In this document: positions 61,232-64,000 of the stretch, one piece after another | Layout: each line of letters begins with the position of its first letter | Numbering within the stretch: the stretch's first letter is position 1 | Assembly: GCF_012849095.1 (NCBI RefSeq) | Contig: NZ_CP051680.1 | Location: 6,754,001 to 6,818,000 of the forward strand | Length of the DNA: 64,000 nucleotides | Origin: Cohnella herbarum | Lineage (GTDB): Bacteria; Bacillota; Bacilli; Paenibacillales; Paenibacillaceae | Direction of reading: 5' to 3' | Position numbers and translations under genes: made by a program | Notes under the pieces: model-generated | The model's input: the letters and a program-made list of their open reading frames with translations, nothing else | Told to the model about the DNA's origin: nothing | Databases searched by the model: none

Positions 61232-64000
61232 ATGCGATACGGAAAATGGTTGGCGATTGCGATCGCGGTCGCAATGCTAGGCGGCGGAGGCGTATGGCCT
61301 GCGCACCAAACGGTTGTCGGTGCAACGGCGCGACAGTACCCGCAAGAAGATCTTCTATTCCATGAGGCGAAGCTCTCGAATAACGGAACGATATCCGGCA
61401 ATCTGAACAACGTTGCGTCGGCCGCCATCAGCGGCACGCTTATCGCGACGCTATACGATTCGGGCAACCGGATCGTTGAAATGAAAACGAGGCAAATACG
61501 GGTGGAACCCGAAGCTGGCGAGTCGTTCTCCGTGGCTTTCGACACAGCGATAGACCCGCAGAAGCATCGAGTCAAGCTGTTCGTCTGGGACAGCGTCCAA
61601 TCCCAAAAGCCGCTTGCGCAAGCGGTGGATGTCGGTCTATACGCGATGTCCGAAGTGACGGCGCCCGCCGTTGACCCTTACGCCTTTTACGTAGGGAGAG
61701 TGGCCCGGCAATTCGGAGACAAGGACGAGACGCTGTCAGCGAATCTATCCTCCTATATCCGCGACGCGGACAAGCATATATCCAGCATTACGGGACAATT
61801 GAATTGGGATTACGGAGTCGGCATCGCCAAAGTCGATGCGCCCGCAAGCCAGGGAGCAACCGGCGTGCTGAACGCTGTCGGGTCGATCGAACTGACAGAC
61901 GTGTCCATCCATTCCGAGAACGACTTCGGCACAGTGATCGTCGTACCGCTCGACGGCAAGCCGATCGCGAGCTCCCGCAAGCTGCTCGTACAGGCGTTCA
62001 CCGAGGATAAGCCTTACGGATTCGCGTCGGTGCCGGTTAATCAGGACGGGAAGACGTTGCAGAAGATTACATCTCTAGGCACGGGGCCGATGAACGTCAA
62101 GAACGTGAGCACGTCCGTGACGCTGAAAGGGATAACCGACGTTACGAACGTATACGCGTTGGATATGAACGGCTACTACAAGGAGCCTTCGACCGGAAGC
62201 GCGTCCGCCGGCAATTACACCTTCGCGCTTAAGCCCAACGCTATGTATACCGTTGTAGAGCGCGCCGGAGTCGGTAATCCTTACGTACCTAAGCCGACAG
62301 TACCCTCGGAACCGGTGTACGTATGGTGGGAAGCGGAAGAGGCGTTGGAGACGAACTATCCGGCAACGTCTAGCTTTTCCGTGGACACGCTGCCGGATAC
62401 GCGAGACCGACTGTCCGGCAGCGACTGGCTGTCTACGGATAATATTCCTTCCAGTTCCGCGAATCCGCCGTATGCGAAATACGAAGTGGACGTACCGGAG
62501 AACGGGACTTATACGTTCTATGTGCGGAAATTTTGGCTGCACGGTCCGTTCAAATGGCGCTTCGATAATAACGAATGGACGCAACTCGACCGCGATATAA
62601 CGCTGCTGGACGATACGTTCCTACGCCAGTTCATCGGGGCGAACTGGGTGGCAATGGGCAGCGTCACGCTTACGAAAGGCAAGCATCGTTTCGAGTTTGC
62701 GCTTACTCCTGATCCCGAAGCCGACAATTTCGTGTCGGGGATGGACAGTTTTCTGCTGACGAAGACGCCGCATACGCCTAACGGCTTGCTTCGTCCGGGC
62801 GAGAAGTTGAACTTGGCCGAGCAAGGCTGGTGGGCATTCGAGCCGGATACGGACGCTTATGACGACAGCGCTATACTCGACTTGCGTAATTTGAACGAGC
62901 GGAAAGCCGGCGAAAATGGTTTCGTCCGCAAGCAGGGAGACAAGCTGCTGCTCGGCGACGGCCGGGAAGTCCGTTTCTGGGCGATTAACGCTGGGACCGA
63001 CGTCACTAATCTGGAGAAGCCGGATGTCGATTACCTCGCCAGTAAGCTAGCCAAATACGGTGTCAACATGGTGCGGATTCACGGCAAAATTTTCGACGAG
63101 AACGGTAATATCGCGCCCAAGGCTTTGGATAAATACCACTACTTTGTTTCCGCGATGAAAAAGCAGGGAATCTACGTCGAGCTCAGCTACTACTTCGTAC
63201 TGTGGTGGGATATGCGCCAATCCGCCGCTTTCAAAGGCGAGGGCGAGCAATTTTACGACTTCAACAAAGAACCGTTCGGGCTAATCCAGTTCAACAAGAA
63301 GCAGCAGGAGTTGTACAAAAAAGGAGTGCGCGCCTTGCTGCAATCTCCGAATCCGTACGAGGGCGGTTTGCCGCTCGCGCGAGATCCCGCCGTCGCGATG
63401 ATCGAAGTGCAGAACGAAGACAACTATTTGTTCTGGACATTCGAGAATTGGCGATTCCCGGATCGCATCAAGGAAGATTTGTTTCGTCAATATGCGGATT
63501 GGCTGATCGGCAAGTACGGGTCGCTGGATGCCGCATACAACGCGTGGGGACCGCTCGCCACCAAGTTCGCCGATCAACCGGAGAAGGGATTGATGGTGCT
63601 CGAAGGGATCGGCGTCATTCCTGGAGCGACGGGCAACGATGGAGATTCCAAGCGGCGCAAGGATTCGTTGGCGTTTTTAACGTGGTCGCAACGTATGTTC
63701 TACGAAGAGATGAACGCTTTCCTCAAGGACGAAATTCGCACCGGCAGCTTGATCGTGGCTAGCAATTGGGTGACGGCCGATCCGCAGAAGCTGGAAGCGA
63801 TCGAACGCTACACGTACGCATCGACCGATATCGTCGACCGCCATGCATATTTCGAATCCGGGCATAAGGCGCTTAACGACATGTACTGGACGATTCAGGA
63901 AGGAGATACGTACTACCCTCAGCCCGCGGTTCGTCATCCGAGCCTTAATCCGGTGAAAATCGTGCATAACGACAAGCAGCCTTCGATGATCTCCGAAATC
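61232..64000 (+). CDS. Large secreted glycosidase-like protein, truncated by the window end
   Basis: An open frame of 923 codons with no stop before the window edge. The ATG at 61232 follows AAAGGAG by 8 bases. A signal peptide (about 1-32, basic start RYGK, hydrophobic core) leads into about 330 residues of beta-rich sequence, a carbohydrate-binding-like module (about 365-510; VWWEAEEALETNYP, YEVDVPENGTYTFYVRKFW) and a TIM barrel from about 570 (VRFWAINAGTDVTNLEKP, GVNMVRIHGKIF, IYVELSYYFVLWWD) with candidate acid/base Glu729 in IEVQNEDNYLFW. This resembles clan GH-A enzymes (GH5/GH42-like), but no family is clear. The nucleophile region and C-terminus lie outside. Confidence 0.85.
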   Translation, partial: MRYGKWLAIAIAVAMLGGGGVWPAHQTVVGATARQYPQEDLLFHEAKLSNNGTISGNLNNVASAAISGTLIATLYDSGNRIVEMKTRQIRVEPEAGESFSVAFDTAIDPQKHRVKLFVWDSVQSQKPLAQAVDVGLYAMSEVTAPAVDPYAFYVGRVARQFGDKDETLSANLSSYIRDADKHISSITGQLNWDYGVGIAKVDAPASQGATGVLNAVGSIELTDVSIHSENDFGTVIVVPLDGKPIASSRKLLVQAFTEDKPYGFASVPVNQDGKTLQKITSLGTGPMNVKNVSTSVTLKGITDVTNVYALDMNGYYKEPSTGSASAGNYTFALKPNAMYTVVERAGVGNPYVPKPTVPSEPVYVWWEAEEALETNYPATSSFSVDTLPDTRDRLSGSDWLSTDNIPSSSANPPYAKYEVDVPENGTYTFYVRKFWLHGPFKWRFDNNEWTQLDRDITLLDDTFLRQFIGANWVAMGSVTLTKGKHRFEFALTPDPEADNFVSGMDSFLLTKTPHTPNGLLRPGEKLNLAEQGWWAFEPDTDAYDDSAILDLRNLNERKAGENGFVRKQGDKLLLGDGREVRFWAINAGTDVTNLEKPDVDYLASKLAKYGVNMVRIHGKIFDENGNIAPKALDKYHYFVSAMKKQGIYVELSYYFVLWWDMRQSAAFKGEGEQFYDFNKEPFGLIQFNKKQQELYKKGVRALLQSPNPYEGGLPLARDPAVAMIEVQNEDNYLFWTFENWRFPDRIKEDLFRQYADWLIGKYGSLDAAYNAWGPLATKFADQPEKGLMVLEGIGVIPGATGNDGDSKRRKDSLAFLTWSQRMFYEEMNAFLKDEIRTGSLIVASNWVTADPQKLEAIERYTYASTDIVDRHAYFESGHKALNDMYWTIQEGDTYYPQPAVRHPSLNPVKIVHNDKQPSMISEI

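Overview
This 64 kb window looks like chromosomal DNA of a spore-forming, aerobic member of the Paenibacillaceae (Cohnella- or Paenibacillus-like). The signs are strong GGAGG-type ribosome sites with frequent TTG and GTG starts, a T-box leader, fad and cta gene orders like those of Bacillus subtilis, a YhcN-like sporulation lipoprotein, and two YesM/YesN-controlled sugar ABC clusters with large secreted glycosidases. The genus is an inference; there is no rRNA or tRNA gene here to settle it.

Layout. (1) 1-9.6 kb: an OmpR-type two-component pair; two tiny hydrophilic proteins; a leftward trio of glycolipid glycosyltransferase, LtaA-like MFS transporter and TVP38 membrane protein; ilvA behind an isoleucine T-box; two exported proteins of unknown function. 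(2) 9.6-22.2 kb: a fatty-acid beta-oxidation island, with etfBA on the left strand and fadF-fadN-fadA-fadE-lcfA on the right strand. CoA ligase, acyl-CoA dehydrogenase, bifunctional hydratase/dehydrogenase and thiolase degrade the acyl chain, while EtfAB and the membrane Fe-S protein FadF carry electrons towards quinone. (3) 22.2-26 kb: an FHA protein, a 62-residue protein, methionine aminopeptidase and a sporulation lipoprotein. (4) 26-31.7 kb: caa3-type cytochrome c oxidase ctaCDEFG plus a CtaM-like DUF420 protein. (5) 32-44 kb: a 1547-residue modular secreted glycosidase followed by a YesN/YesM two-component system, two CUT1 permeases and a binding lipoprotein. (6) 44-48.4 kb: fixABCX, a 50-residue protein and an orphan F-ATPase b-like protein. 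(7) 48.7-64 kb: a second YesM/YesN + binding protein + two permeases cluster, a cytoplasmic GH78-like alpha-L-rhamnosidase, and two divergent secreted TIM-barrel proteins, the last running off the window end.

Taken together, regions 5 and 7 look like two paralogous glycan-uptake loci, neither encoding an ABC ATPase. A rhamnogalacturonan-lyase-type carbohydrate module in the large glycosidase and the GH78 enzyme both point, by inference, to a rhamnose-containing plant or bacterial polysaccharide.

The most unusual non-coding signal is a set of intergenic arrays of short palindromes. Each array has its own sequence, yet four of them share a centre-to-centre spacing of about 51 bp, with occasional steps of about 61 bp. 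A fifth array, between two convergent genes, consists of two opposed halves with 67 bp and about 42.5 bp periods. I know of no described element with this design, but I could not run any search.
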